64,000 nt of DNA from CAWAND01 sp963783335 (GTDB lineage: Bacteria; Chloroflexota; Anaerolineae; Anaerolineales; E44-bin32), in assembly GCA_963783335.1 (NCBI GenBank), contig CAWAND010000009.1:1-64000 (forward strand). Reading direction: 5' to 3'. Position numbers and translations under genes: made by a program. The notes beneath the pieces are model-generated. The model worked only from the letters and a program-made list of their open reading frames with translations. It was not told the DNA's origin and did not search any database. Within the stretch, counting starts at the first letter, position 1; each line of letters opens with the position of its first letter. Below are positions 19,405 to 28,269 of the stretch, piece after piece.

Positions 19405-19424
19405 GTTGATGAAGTGCGTGGGGA

Positions 19425-20579
19425 CTAGCGCCGGTTCGGCCGACTGCGCTCGGGGTGATCCCCCTCAGCCCGAGCACCAAAAATTAACCCTTCTATCCGG
19501 CGCAGAATTCGTCTTAGCCACGACCTGACATGGGACAACACGGCACGAGCCCGCCGTTGTTGGATTCGGACTGAGGGGACTTCCTTCTCGGGCGCAACCC
19601 ATTGCAGGGCCACCGCGCCCCAAGTCAGCCCGGCTCCAAATCCCACCAGAACCAAGTTGTCTCCTGGTTCGATCCGGCCGCCTTCGATAGCTTCTGTGAC
19701 GGCGATCGGGATGGAAGCCGAAGATGTATTGCCATAGCGATCGAGATTGATCATGAACTTCTCGACAGGAAGGCTCAGGCCACGCGCCGCCGCTTCGATG
19801 ATCCGTCGGTTGGCTTGGTGGGGGATAATCAGATCGAGTTTGTTGACCTCCAGGCCCGCCTTGGCCGTCACCTCTCGTGTCGCATCGGCCATGACCTTGG
19901 TGGCGAAGCGGAACACCTCTCTGCCGTTCATCTTTATGGAATGCTGCTTCTTGTCCACCGTCTCCAGCGTGGCTGGCATCCGGCTGCCGCCGGCAGGGAT
20001 GGCCAGCAAATTCCCACCCGAGCCATCTGAGCGCATCACACCCGAGAGAATTCCGCCAGGTTGCTCGCTGGCCTGCAGGACGAAGGCGCCTGCGCCATCT
20101 CCGAACAGGATGCAGGTTCCGCGATCTTCCCAGTCGATGAACCGTGACAAGGTCTCCGATCCAATGATGAGCGCATTGTCGTAGGCGCCGGTTTGGATAC
20201 CTTGGGCTGCCATGTTCACACCGAAGATAAAGCCGGAGCAGGCGGCAGAAAGGTCGAAGGCGCCGGCATTCACCGCGCCAAGTTGATCTTGGACCAGGCA
20301 AGCAGTGGCCGGGAACAAGTGGTCGGGCGTGGCGCTGGCCACGATGATGAGATCAATGTCGTGCGGGTGAAGGTCTGTCTTGTCCAAGGCCCGAAACGCG
20401 GCCCGCGTAGCCAGCGATGACGTGGATTCGTCTTTGGCCGCAATGCGGCGTTCACTAATCCCGGTCCGGGAGACTATCCACTCATCTGACGTGTCGACGA
20501 TGGCAGCGATGTCATCGTTGGTCATGACGCGTTCGGGGACGTACATGCCCCAGCCGGTCACATGGGCATAACGCGTCAT
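19425..20579 (-). CDS. fabH: 3-oxoacyl-ACP synthase III, with basic C-terminal extension
   Basis: KAS III starts fatty-acid synthesis by condensing acetyl-CoA (or branched acyl-CoA) with malonyl-ACP. The Cys-His-Asn triad is present: LSAACSGFIFG, LIIPHQANRRIIEA and DRYGNTSSASIP. The core ends at GAGLTWGAVALQW, as in normal FabH of about 325 residues. This protein continues for about 55 more residues (total 384) rich in Arg with amphipathic helix character (VLSHVRSWLRRILRRIEGL), possibly a membrane-surface or protein-contact tail. The ATG overlaps the fabF stop (ATGA). Confidence 0.94.
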   Translation of the reverse strand: MTRYAHVTGWGMYVPERVMTNDDIAAIVDTSDEWIVSRTGISERRIAAKDESTSSLATRAAFRALDKTDLHPHDIDLIIVASATPDHLFPATACLVQDQLGAVNAGAFDLSAACSGFIFGVNMAAQGIQTGAYDNALIIGSETLSRFIDWEDRGTCILFGDGAGAFVLQASEQPGGILSGVMRSDGSGGNLLAIPAGGSRMPATLETVDKKQHSIKMNGREVFRFATKVMADATREVTAKAGLEVNKLDLIIPHQANRRIIEAAARGLSLPVEKFMINLDRYGNTSSASIPIAVTEAIEGGRIEPGDNLVLVGFGAGLTWGAVALQWVAPEKEVPSVRIQQRRARAVLSHVRSWLRRILRRIEGLIFGARAEGDHPERSRPNRR

Positions 20580-21835
20580 GATCCAGCCCCGTTGGCTCCA
20601 GGTAGACCGAAGATGAGCGTAGCGTTGTGCCCTCCGAAGCCAAACGAATTGGTCATCGTGCACTCGATCTCGGCTTTGCGGGCTTCATTCGGCACGTAAT
20701 CCAAATCGCATTCGGGATCTGGCGTTTCATAGTTGATCGTAGGCGGGAGCACGCCGTCCTGCATGGCCTTGATGCAGAAGATGGACTCGAGTGCACCTGC
20801 CGCTCCAAGCAAATGGCCGGTCATCGACTTAGTCGAGGAAATAGGCACATCGTATGCACGTTCCCCGAAGATCGTTTTGATGGCGGCCGTCTCGCTCTTG
20901 TCGTTTAGCGGCGTGCTGGTCCCATGCGCGTTGATGTAGTCAATGGATTCGGCGCTCACACCTGCATCCGACAGTGCGTTGCGCATGCAGATGGCGGCTC
21001 CAGACCCATTCTCGGCAGGGGCCGTGATATGGTACGCGTCATTGTTGGCTGCGTAGCCAAGAACTTCTGCCAACATATTGGCGCCCCTGGCTTGGGCATG
21101 CTCGTAAGATTCCAGAATCAGGCTGGCGGCTCCTTCGCCGATCACAAATCCGTCACGATTGAGATCGAATGGTCGCGAAGCCGATGCGGGGTCGTCGTTG
21201 CGCTTGGAAACGGCGTCCATGGCGTTGAATCCGCCCACGGCAATTGGGACAATGGCGGCTTCGGCCCCACCGGCAACCATGGCGTCGGCATGCCCACGAC
21301 GGATGATTTCGGCGGCCTCGCCGATAGCGTTGGCGCTAGAGGCGCAGGCCGTGACCACGGCCATGTTTGGCCCGCGCAGGCCGAATTGAATGGCCACCTG
21401 TCCAGCGGAAATATCCGGCAGCATCATGGGCACGAGAAATGGGCTGACCCAGCGTGGTCCGCGTTCGGCGTACTTGAGTGTCTCGTCGAAAAGGGTGCCT
21501 ATGCCACCAATGCCGGTGCCGATGATTGCGCCAATTCTGTCCCGATTGTCATCTGTGACCTCGAGACCCGCATTCTGGAGCGCTTGGCCGGTGCTGACGA
21601 CAGAAAAATGGGTAAAACGGTCCATTCGACGGGCATCTCTTCGCCCCAGCAGCTCGTCGGCGTCAAATCCTTTGACCTCGGCGGCAAACGTGGTTTTGAA
21701 ATCCGTCGTATCGAACAAGGTGATAGGCGCTACGCCAGATCGCCCCTCCACTATGGATTTCCATGTTGATTTAATATCCAAACCCAACGGGCTGACACAC
21801 CCGATGCCAGTTACAACAACGCGCGAGCGGGACAA
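20576..21835 (-). CDS. fabF: 3-oxoacyl-ACP synthase II
   Basis: The 419-residue elongating condensing enzyme has the catalytic Cys in VTACASSANAIGEA and His residues in NAHGTSTPLND and NSFGFGGHNAT. I place the start at a TTG at 21835, because AAGGAGG lies exactly six bases upstream and VVVTGIGCVSPLG then begins within a few residues; an ATG further upstream lacks a ribosome site. It forms an operon with fabH by a four-base overlap. The rest of the fab genes are not in the window. Confidence 0.95.
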   Translation of the reverse strand: MSRSRVVVTGIGCVSPLGLDIKSTWKSIVEGRSGVAPITLFDTTDFKTTFAAEVKGFDADELLGRRDARRMDRFTHFSVVSTGQALQNAGLEVTDDNRDRIGAIIGTGIGGIGTLFDETLKYAERGPRWVSPFLVPMMLPDISAGQVAIQFGLRGPNMAVVTACASSANAIGEAAEIIRRGHADAMVAGGAEAAIVPIAVGGFNAMDAVSKRNDDPASASRPFDLNRDGFVIGEGAASLILESYEHAQARGANMLAEVLGYAANNDAYHITAPAENGSGAAICMRNALSDAGVSAESIDYINAHGTSTPLNDKSETAAIKTIFGERAYDVPISSTKSMTGHLLGAAGALESIFCIKAMQDGVLPPTINYETPDPECDLDYVPNEARKAEIECTMTNSFGFGGHNATLIFGLPGANGAGS

Positions 21836-21873
21836 CTTGGACCTCCTTGCAGGCTGGGAGAACCCCTCGAAGG

Positions 21874-21905
21874 AGTATAACACCCGAACTTCCGAATAGG
21901 TTCGG
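21874..21905 (-). promoter_or_regulatory. fabF-fabH promoter with inverted repeat (possible operator)
   Basis: On the minus strand a TATACT box (21874-21879) stands about 40 bases before the fabF start. A 22-base inverted repeat, CCGAAC-N10-GTTCGG (21884-21905), covers the -35 region. The position would suit a repressor of fatty-acid genes; no regulator family can be assigned. Confidence 0.35.
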
Positions 21906-22023
21906 AGGGGGTGGGGTCGCCTGTGCTAGAATCCCTGCCTGACGCGCCCTGAGATGTTCCGACAGGCATCATCCTCGGCGACCGCCCTGGTGGAGATCCC
22001 AGCATTCGAGGTCGTCTCAACTC

Positions 22024-22977
22024 ATGCTACTTGTGACAGGGGCAACGGGATTCATCGGCCAGCGAGTCCTTTCTAGCCTGAACAAGGCAGGCTACGCTGT
22101 GCGAATCCTGCTCAAGCCTTCGCGACAGACCCCGCGCTTGCCCAAGGGAACGACGGTTGAGGTTGCACTGACGTCGCTCTCCGACATGGGCGGCATTCGT
22201 GCGGCGATGGTGGGCGTCGACAGCGTGATCCACTTGGCAAGTGAAGAGCACTATGGTCGCCGGGCTGATCTGTGGCGAGGTGATGTTGATGGCACGGAGA
22301 ACCTCGCCCATGCCGCCGCCGAAGCTGGGGTGGCACGCTTCGTCTTCCTGAGTCATCTGGGCGCCGATCGGTCGTCCGCTTACCCGGTGTTGAAGGCAAA
22401 GGCTGCGGCCGAGGAGCACGTGCGGGCAAGTGAAGTCCCCTTTACCATTCTGCGCTGCGGTGTTGTCTTCGGCGAGGATGACCACTTCACGACCAGTCTC
22501 GCCAAGGTCGGAGCGCTGATGCCTGTCTTCTTCCCCCTTGTTGGGCAAGGTGAGGTTCTCCTTCAGCCGCTTTGGGTTGAGGATCTCGTCACCACGCTCA
22601 TGTGGCTGCTAGAAGAGCCCTCGTCTTTGAACAGGCGCTTCGAAGTGGCCGGAACCGAGCAGCTCAGTTTGGCGGAGTGCATCGACTTGGTCTTCACCAG
22701 TGCAGGCATTCGTCGCGTGATCGTTCCTGTGGGGGCGCCCTACCTGCGTGCCGGAACGGCGCTCTTGGAGAGGGTGCTGCCCCACCCGCCGTTGACAAGC
22801 TATTCCCTGGACTATGTGGCTGCCAATCGGACCACGGACTTGGATTCGCTGCCCAGGGTGATCGGACTTCAGCCCTCTCGGATGGTAGACCGTTTGGATT
22901 ATCTTGAACGCGTGCGATGGGGAGTGCAAATGATACGAGACCAATTGGGGTCTGGAGGATATGCCAGCCATGGGTGA
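22024..22977 (+). CDS. NAD(P)-dependent epimerase/dehydratase-like SDR (NDUFA9/NmrA type)
   Basis: The 317-residue atypical short-chain dehydrogenase has the nucleotide-binding LLVTGATGFIGQRVL at the N-terminus, VIHLASE at the end of strand 4 and a Ser/Tyr region LSHLGADRSSAYPVLKAKAAAE. The spacing resembles complex I NDUFA9-like and NmrA-like proteins more than sugar epimerases, because the YxxxK motif is degenerate (YPVLK). Its stop lies inside the start of the next gene, so it is the first of three coupled genes. The substrate is unknown. Confidence 0.85.
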   Translation: MLLVTGATGFIGQRVLSSLNKAGYAVRILLKPSRQTPRLPKGTTVEVALTSLSDMGGIRAAMVGVDSVIHLASEEHYGRRADLWRGDVDGTENLAHAAAEAGVARFVFLSHLGADRSSAYPVLKAKAAAEEHVRASEVPFTILRCGVVFGEDDHFTTSLAKVGALMPVFFPLVGQGEVLLQPLWVEDLVTTLMWLLEEPSSLNRRFEVAGTEQLSLAECIDLVFTSAGIRRVIVPVGAPYLRAGTALLERVLPHPPLTSYSLDYVAANRTTDLDSLPRVIGLQPSRMVDRLDYLERVRWGVQMIRDQLGSGGYASHG

Positions 22978-23851
22978 GCGCCTCTACATTCGTCCCCTGG
23001 AGAGCATGGAAGAGATGATCCAGGTGGAGAAACTTCAGCTTGTCGTTTGGCCGGGAAGCGAGCTTGACGTCGTCCCTGGCCATATCCTGATCACGCTTGC
23101 CCACAATGGAGCCACGCTCCTGGGGGCCTTCGAGGGTGACCGTTTGGTGGGGTTTGTCCTTGGTTTTCCGGGGCTCGACTCGCACATGCCAGAGCGGGTC
23201 GCGGTGGCGCGGCTCAAGCACTGTTCACATATGCTGGGGGTAGATCCCGAATATCAGGGGCGCGGCATCGGTTTGGCCCTAAAGTTGGCCCAAAGGCACG
23301 AAGTGGAGGCGCAAGGCATACGTCTGATGACTTGGACCTATGATCCGCTCCAAAGCAGGAACGCCCATCTCAACATACGCCGACTCGGTGGGTTGGCGCG
23401 GAGCTATATCCGCGACGCGTACGGCGAGATGCGGGATGACCTGAACGAGGGTGTCGCCTCTGACCGCTTCCTGGTAGAGTGGTGGATAACCTCGCCTCGC
23501 GTCGTTTCTCGCGTGGATCGTGCCAGGGCCCCCTTGGACCTGGCCAACTTCCTGGCCGCCGGAGCGAAGAAGATCAACCCTGCCATCCTTCGACATGATG
23601 ACCTGGTAGAGCCCGCAGAAAGCCTACAGCCCATGGATGGCAACCTGCTTCTGGTCGAGATTCCGAGCGAGTTTGATCGGATCAGGAAGAACGATATGGG
23701 TCTGGCGTCCGCCTGGCGCAGCCACACCCGCCAGGTCTTCGAAGCTGCCTTTGCCGAAGGCTACATGGCCACCGATTTTGTGCACCTGGGTGAAGAGAAG
23801 TTCCCGCGCTCGTACTACCTCCTGATTCAAGGAGAAGGGACTCTGGGCTGA
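22970..23851 (+). CDS. GNAT-family acyltransferase (COG3375-like)
   Basis: The 293-residue protein has a GNAT fold in its first half: GAFEGDRLVGFVLGFPG, then the acyl-CoA pyrophosphate loop HMLGVDPEYQGRGIGLAL. The second half is specific to the COG3375 group (TWTYDPLQSRNAHLNIRRLG). GGAGG at 22954 is too close to the ATG at 22961 and better placed for the ATG at 22970, which overlaps the previous stop. In Bacillota a related acyltransferase pairs with an N-succinylamino acid racemase, and the next gene here is of that superfamily, so an amino-acid N-succinyltransferase is a reasonable guess. Confidence 0.8.
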   Translation: MGERLYIRPLESMEEMIQVEKLQLVVWPGSELDVVPGHILITLAHNGATLLGAFEGDRLVGFVLGFPGLDSHMPERVAVARLKHCSHMLGVDPEYQGRGIGLALKLAQRHEVEAQGIRLMTWTYDPLQSRNAHLNIRRLGGLARSYIRDAYGEMRDDLNEGVASDRFLVEWWITSPRVVSRVDRARAPLDLANFLAAGAKKINPAILRHDDLVEPAESLQPMDGNLLLVEIPSEFDRIRKNDMGLASAWRSHTRQVFEAAFAEGYMATDFVHLGEEKFPRSYYLLIQGEGTLG

Positions 23852-24967
23852 ATGAATATCGAACGGATTGAGATGCGACATGTGAGCATGCCATTGGTTG
23901 CACCCTTCGAAACATCCTTCGGGGTGGAACGTGACCGTGATGCGATCATACTGCGGCTTGATTCAGAAGGCATGGTAGGGTGGGGTGAATGCGTGGCTGG
24001 GGGATGGCCGGGCTATTCATACGAGACGGTGCAGACGGCCTGGCACATACTTGAAGACCATCTCTCACCGCTTATTCTTGGACTGGATGTCACAGACGTC
24101 GCCGACTATCGACGTCGGATTGCGCACCTCAAGGGCCATCCGTTGGCCAAGGCCGGACTGGAGCTTGCCCTTTGGGATCTGCTAACCAGCGCTTCGGGCC
24201 AATCTTTGATGAGTGCGCTTGGTGGCGAGCGGGATCGTGTCGCGGTCGGCGTGTCGATCGGGATCCAACCAAGCGCAGCCAAGCTGGTTGAGGTCGTAGG
24301 GTCATTTGTCGAAGCTGGCTATCCAAGGGTCAAACTGAAAATCAAGCCAGGACGGGATGTCTCGGATGTGCGAGCGGTTCGCCAAGCGTTCCCTGATCTC
24401 CCTCTTCAGGTGGATGCCAACTCCGCCTACGAACTTAGCGATGCCGAGGTTTTCGAAGCTATGGACGACCTTGATCTCATCCTCATCGAGCAGCCCTTGG
24501 CTGAGGACGATCTTGTAGACCACGCCAAACTCCAGGAAAGGCTCGCCACGCCGATTTGCCTGGATGAAAGCATACTTTCGACTCGTCACGCACGTCAGGC
24601 GCTTGAGATAGGGGCCTGCCGCGTTATCAATATCAAACCCGCAAGGGTGGGTGGGCTGAGCGAGGCGGTGGCTATTCACGACCTGTGCTGGGCACAGGAG
24701 ATTCCTGTCTGGTGTGGCGGTATGTTGGAAACGGGGATCGGGAGAGCGGCAAATCTGGCGCTGGCCTCACTGCCCGGATTCAGCCTCCCGGGCGACATCT
24801 CGGCCACTGATCGGTACTACCATGAGGACATCGCGCAGCCCCCGTTCGTGCTTGAGAACGGCACGATCAAGGTGCCAAAACGCCGCGGATTGGGCGTCGA
24901 AGTTGTGCAAGACGTGCTGGATCGGGTGACTGTGCGGTCGAAGCTGCTCGAGCCTGCTCGGGCCTGA
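23852..24967 (+). CDS. menC: o-Succinylbenzoate synthase / N-succinylamino acid racemase (enolase superfamily)
   Basis: The 371-residue enzyme follows the GNAT gene with no spacer (TGA then ATG). The barrel carries the MenC/NSAR set: KLKIKPG (catalytic KxK), metal ligands in LQVDANSAY, ILIEQPL and CLDESI, and the second Lys in NIKPARVGGL. The N-terminal capping domain has the APFETSFG loop. Length is typical of the MenC type 2/NSAR clade. Because it adjoins a GNAT acyltransferase and not menaquinone genes, D-to-L amino-acid conversion through N-succinyl intermediates is as likely as menaquinone synthesis. Confidence 0.88.
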   Translation: MNIERIEMRHVSMPLVAPFETSFGVERDRDAIILRLDSEGMVGWGECVAGGWPGYSYETVQTAWHILEDHLSPLILGLDVTDVADYRRRIAHLKGHPLAKAGLELALWDLLTSASGQSLMSALGGERDRVAVGVSIGIQPSAAKLVEVVGSFVEAGYPRVKLKIKPGRDVSDVRAVRQAFPDLPLQVDANSAYELSDAEVFEAMDDLDLILIEQPLAEDDLVDHAKLQERLATPICLDESILSTRHARQALEIGACRVINIKPARVGGLSEAVAIHDLCWAQEIPVWCGGMLETGIGRAANLALASLPGFSLPGDISATDRYYHEDIAQPPFVLENGTIKVPKRRGLGVEVVQDVLDRVTVRSKLLEPARA

Positions 24968-24976
24968 CCAGGCGCG

Positions 24977-25558
24977 CTAGCTTCCGGGCCAGTTCAACTT
25001 CAGAAACTGAAGCAACCACGGGGCCGATGTGGCGCCGGCCACTGCAAAGGCCAGCATCTTGAGCGTTTTTCCCCCCCAGGTCCAGAACAAGAACTGCCTG
25101 AGCGGCATTCTCATCGCCCCGGCCGACGCCCCGGCCAGGTCGAACAATGGATTTGGGATCAACGCCAGAATGAAGACCACCGCAGAGCCATAGCGGGCGG
25201 TCATGTCTTCCAAACGGTCATACAGATCTGTTCGCTCAAGTACGCCTTGGCCGCTGAATCCGGCCAAGTAGCCGGTCAGCTCACCCAGAGTTGATCCGAG
25301 CCCGGCTGCCAGCGCGACCGCATACGGGTTGAATATCGCGCCCGCAGCGAATGTAATGGCCACACCCGGCATGGGCAGAAGCAGCGTTGCGTTGGTCACG
25401 AGAGACAGAAGAAAAACACCTGGGTAGCCGTAGCGCGCCAGCTCGGCCGCTCGATCACGGATGGAGAACAGGAAGGCTGTGAGGGCGACCACCAGCAGAA
25501 TGGCCAGAATGCGAGCCAGCTGGAGGCGCCAACCTGTCAGCCACCCAGTGGATGTCAC
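24977..25558 (-). CDS. VTT-domain (DedA/SNARE-associated type) membrane protein
   Basis: The 193-residue inner-membrane protein has four or five helices and the VTT pattern: a first helix near residue 15, LLPMPGVAITFAAGAIF, a Gly-rich LAAGLGSTLGELTGYLAGF segment, and IPNPLFDLAGASAGAMRM. It starts with GTG overlapping the upstream TGA (GTGA), so it is co-translated with the cyclophilin gene. DedA-like proteins act in lipid or undecaprenyl-phosphate flipping; the role of this one is not known. Confidence 0.85.
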   Translation of the reverse strand: MTSTGWLTGWRLQLARILAILLVVALTAFLFSIRDRAAELARYGYPGVFLLSLVTNATLLLPMPGVAITFAAGAIFNPYAVALAAGLGSTLGELTGYLAGFSGQGVLERTDLYDRLEDMTARYGSAVVFILALIPNPLFDLAGASAGAMRMPLRQFLFWTWGGKTLKMLAFAVAGATSAPWLLQFLKLNWPGS

Positions 25559-26067
25559 CCCTCGATGATCTCGATCGTCTTGATCTTCACGGCGGGTGCG
25601 TTAGGGTCGTCAGGATCCCGAGCCGGGATCGACATCAGGACGTCCAGCCCCTCGATAACTTGCCCGAAGACGGAGTGTTTGTTGTCGAGCCAGGGCGTCG
25701 CCGTATGGGTGATGAAAAACTGGCTTCCGTTGGTGTTGGGTCCAGCGTTGGCCATCGAGAGCACGCCAGGTCCATCATGGCGAAGTTTGGGGTGGAACTC
25801 GTCGCCGAAACGGTAGCCGGGTCCGCCTCGCCCCGTGCCGGTGGGATCGCCCGTTTGTGCCATGAAATCGTCGATCACCCGATGGAAGATCACGCCGTCG
25901 TAGAAGCCTTCACGGGCCAGGAACACAAAGTTGTTGACCGTCGTGGGAACTTTGTCCGCGAACAGCTCAACCAGCATATCGCCCTTGTCCGTTTGCACCC
26001 TGGCCTCATACTTGGCTGTTGGGTCTATGCTCATCTCTGGGGGCTGCGAATATTGATTTTCAGGCAT
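25555..26067 (-). CDS. Cyclophilin-type peptidyl-prolyl cis-trans isomerase
   Basis: The 170-residue product matches bacterial cyclophilins: FYDGVIFHRVIDDFMAQTGD holds the catalytic Arg and Phe, TGTGRGGPGYRFGDEF follows, and NTNGSQFFIT completes the active site. A Trp corresponds to the conserved residue in ATPWLDNKHSVFGQV. No signal peptide is visible, so it is cytoplasmic. The ATG at 26067 has AAGGAG upstream and lies within the last codons of udk (eight-base overlap). Confidence 0.94.
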   Translation of the reverse strand: MPENQYSQPPEMSIDPTAKYEARVQTDKGDMLVELFADKVPTTVNNFVFLAREGFYDGVIFHRVIDDFMAQTGDPTGTGRGGPGYRFGDEFHPKLRHDGPGVLSMANAGPNTNGSQFFITHTATPWLDNKHSVFGQVIEGLDVLMSIPARDPDDPNAPAVKIKTIEIIEG

Positions 26068-26716
26068 CTTTGTCTCCTTGGTCGAGGTTTTGGAGCAGTT
26101 GGGACTCAATCCGGGCGACGACCATATCCATCGCAACAGTGTTCAGGCCGCCTTCCGGAATAATCACATCGGCGTGCCGCTTTGACGGTTCAACGAATTC
26201 CAAGTGCATCGGGCGCACGGTGGTCTCGTACTGGCGAATCACCAACTCTATGGTTCTACCGCGTTCGACCATGTCTCTCTGAAGTCGTCGAATGAATCGG
26301 ATATCAGGGGGCGTATCGACAAAAATCTTGACGTCAAAGAGCTCTCGAAGCTGGGACTCGGCGAAGACAAGGATGCCTTCCACCAGGATGATTGGTTGGG
26401 GCTCGAGGTGGATCCGCCTCTCCGTTCGAGCGTGCCTTGAAAAGTCGTAGACCGGGATATCCACTGCGTGCCAATTGCGGAGTGCCGAGAGGTGCTTGAC
26501 CATCAGGTCAGTTTCGAGCGAATCCGGGTGATCAAAATTGACCAGATCCCGCTGAGCTTTGGGCAACAGTGACAGGTCCTTGTAGTAGGCGTCATGCGGG
26601 AGCAGGACGATGTTCTCCGCGCCGGCGCGTTCAAGGATGACCGTGGCCACGGTTGTCTTTCCAGATCCGGTTCCGCCTGCAATCCCGATAATGACGGGAG
26701 GTGTTCGATGACTCAT
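26060..26716 (-). CDS. udk: Uridine kinase
   Basis: The 218-residue kinase phosphorylates uridine and cytidine in pyrimidine salvage. It has the P-loop GIAGGTGSGKTT, the YYKDLSLLP segment, the substrate-binding NFDHPDSLETDL and the RRLQRDMVERGRT lid. I prefer the ATG at 26716 (MSHRTPPVI) because the ten residues before it are not conserved. It opens a minus-strand set with the cyclophilin and VTT genes, directly after a tRNA gene on the same strand. Confidence 0.93.
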   Translation of the reverse strand: MSHRTPPVIIGIAGGTGSGKTTVATVILERAGAENIVLLPHDAYYKDLSLLPKAQRDLVNFDHPDSLETDLMVKHLSALRNWHAVDIPVYDFSRHARTERRIHLEPQPIILVEGILVFAESQLRELFDVKIFVDTPPDIRFIRRLQRDMVERGRTIELVIRQYETTVRPMHLEFVEPSKRHADVIIPEGGLNTVAMDMVVARIESQLLQNLDQGDKDA

Positions 26717-26771
26717 TGGCTCACTGTGCTGAGGGCGGAGGCACACGCGAGTGCCGCGGGGAGGTGTCAGG

Positions 26772-26845
26772 AGCCAGCGAGGGGACTTCGAACCCCTGAC
26801 CCGCCGCTTACGAAGCGGCTGCTCTGCCGTCTGAGCTACGCTGGC
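26772..26845 (-). tRNA. tRNA-Thr (anticodon CGT)
   Basis: The cloverleaf folds fully: acceptor GCCAGCG with CGCTGGC, D stem GCTC/GAGC, and anticodon arm GCCGC-TTCGTAA-GCGGC giving anticodon CGT (Thr, codon ACG). The T stem AGGGG/CCCCT encloses an eight-base T loop (TTCGAAGT), one longer than the universal seven. Removing one A gives the common TTCGAGT, so the extra base is probably an assembly or sequencing error. CCA is not encoded. Confidence 0.93.
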
Positions 26846-26914
26846 AATCGGCGGCCATTATACCAACCGCTGTTTGGGGTTGGCAAGAACGAGGCCGAGA
26901 ATGATAATGCTCAT

Positions 26915-28174
26915 ATGCGTGTGGCCATGATCTCATATCACACATGCCCCTTGGCGACCCTGGGTGGCAAAGACACCGGCGGAATGAACGTCTACGTGCG
27001 CGACCTCAGCCGCGAGCTCGGCCGGCAGGGGATCGGCGTGGATGTCTTCACCCGATCTCAAGACGAGCACGTCCCCCATGTGCTGCACGACCTGGGGTTT
27101 GGGAATCGTGTGGTCCACATTCCCGCGGGCCCCGAGACACCGGTGGCCAAAGACAACCTGGCGGACCATCTGCCTGAATTCATAGGCAACATTCGTGCGT
27201 TCGCCGAGTCGAAAGGCATGGAGTATGACTTGATCCACAGCCACTATTGGCTCTCAGGACTGGCGGCGCTGGAACTTCGTCGGACCTGGGACGTCCCCAT
27301 CGTGCATATGATGCATACCTTGGGTCTCATGAAGAATCGCGTGGCTCGCAGCGAATCCGAAAGGGCCACTCGACAGCGAGAAAGGGGCGAACACCAGCTC
27401 CTGACCGAGGCCGAACGGATTGTGGCGGCCACGCAGGCCGAGCTGGCCCAGTTTCAGTGGCTGTACAAGGTGGATACAAAGAACGTGGTCGTCATCCCGC
27501 CGGGGGTCGATACCAGCCACTTCTACCCAATCCCTGAGGATGAAGCGAAAGAGTTCGTGGGCATCCCGGACGACAAAAGGATGATCCTGTTTGTGGGGAG
27601 GATCGAGCCGCTGAAAGGAGTGGACACACTCATCGAGGCTGCTGCCTTGCTTCGGAAGAAGGACGTGCTTGTCGAGGGATGCGAATGCTTGGCGATCATC
27701 GGCGGCGAATCAAGTGAGCCCCCTGAGAAAATCAGCGAAGAGATGGCTCGCCTCAAGGGGATCGCGAAGCAGTTGGGTACAGATGACATGGTCACCTTTC
27801 TGGGCCAGCGGGATCAGGATACGTTGCAGTACTATTACTCCGCCTCAGATATTGTGGTGGTTCCCTCTCACTATGAATCTTTTGGTCTGGTCGCCTTGGA
27901 GGCCATGGCGTGTGGGCGCACCGTGGTGGCGTCCGAGACGGGCGGATTGGCGTTCCTGATCCGTGATGGCGAGAACGGGTTCCACGTCCCGGCCGCCGAT
28001 CCCCGGGCGCTGGCTGATAAGCTCGAGATGATCCTCAAGGACCCAGAGCTGCGTGCCCGAGTTGGCCAAAGTGCACGCGACTACGCCCAGAGCCATGCCT
28101 GGCCACTCATCACAAAGCGGATTGTCAGCCTCTATTCCGAAGTCCTGCGGGCTTATCATCCCTCTCTCGCTTGA
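26915..28174 (+). CDS. Glycosyltransferase family 4, MshA / sucrose-phosphate-synthase-like
   Basis: The 419-residue GT-B enzyme has the N-terminal GGMNVYVRDLSRELGRQGI acceptor loop and HSHYWLSG, a pattern shared with D-inositol-3-phosphate glycosyltransferase (MshA) and sucrose-phosphate synthase. The C-terminal donor domain has VIPPGVDTSHFYP, ILFVGRIEPLKGVDTLI and the nucleotide-sugar motif PSHYESFGLVALEAMACG (E-x7-E type). It starts near an upstream tRNA with only a weak ribosome site. The acceptor cannot be named; no other mycothiol gene is visible here. Confidence 0.9.
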   Translation: MRVAMISYHTCPLATLGGKDTGGMNVYVRDLSRELGRQGIGVDVFTRSQDEHVPHVLHDLGFGNRVVHIPAGPETPVAKDNLADHLPEFIGNIRAFAESKGMEYDLIHSHYWLSGLAALELRRTWDVPIVHMMHTLGLMKNRVARSESERATRQRERGEHQLLTEAERIVAATQAELAQFQWLYKVDTKNVVVIPPGVDTSHFYPIPEDEAKEFVGIPDDKRMILFVGRIEPLKGVDTLIEAAALLRKKDVLVEGCECLAIIGGESSEPPEKISEEMARLKGIAKQLGTDDMVTFLGQRDQDTLQYYYSASDIVVVPSHYESFGLVALEAMACGRTVVASETGGLAFLIRDGENGFHVPAADPRALADKLEMILKDPELRARVGQSARDYAQSHAWPLITKRIVSLYSEVLRAYHPSLA

Positions 28175-28269
28175 GATGAGTCCCCTCAACTCATTCAGCT
28201 GTCTCACGCCAGGGGCTCCCACAGCAATCATCTTTCCGCTGGTGCCCAGGCGAACGCAGTTCAGGCAAG

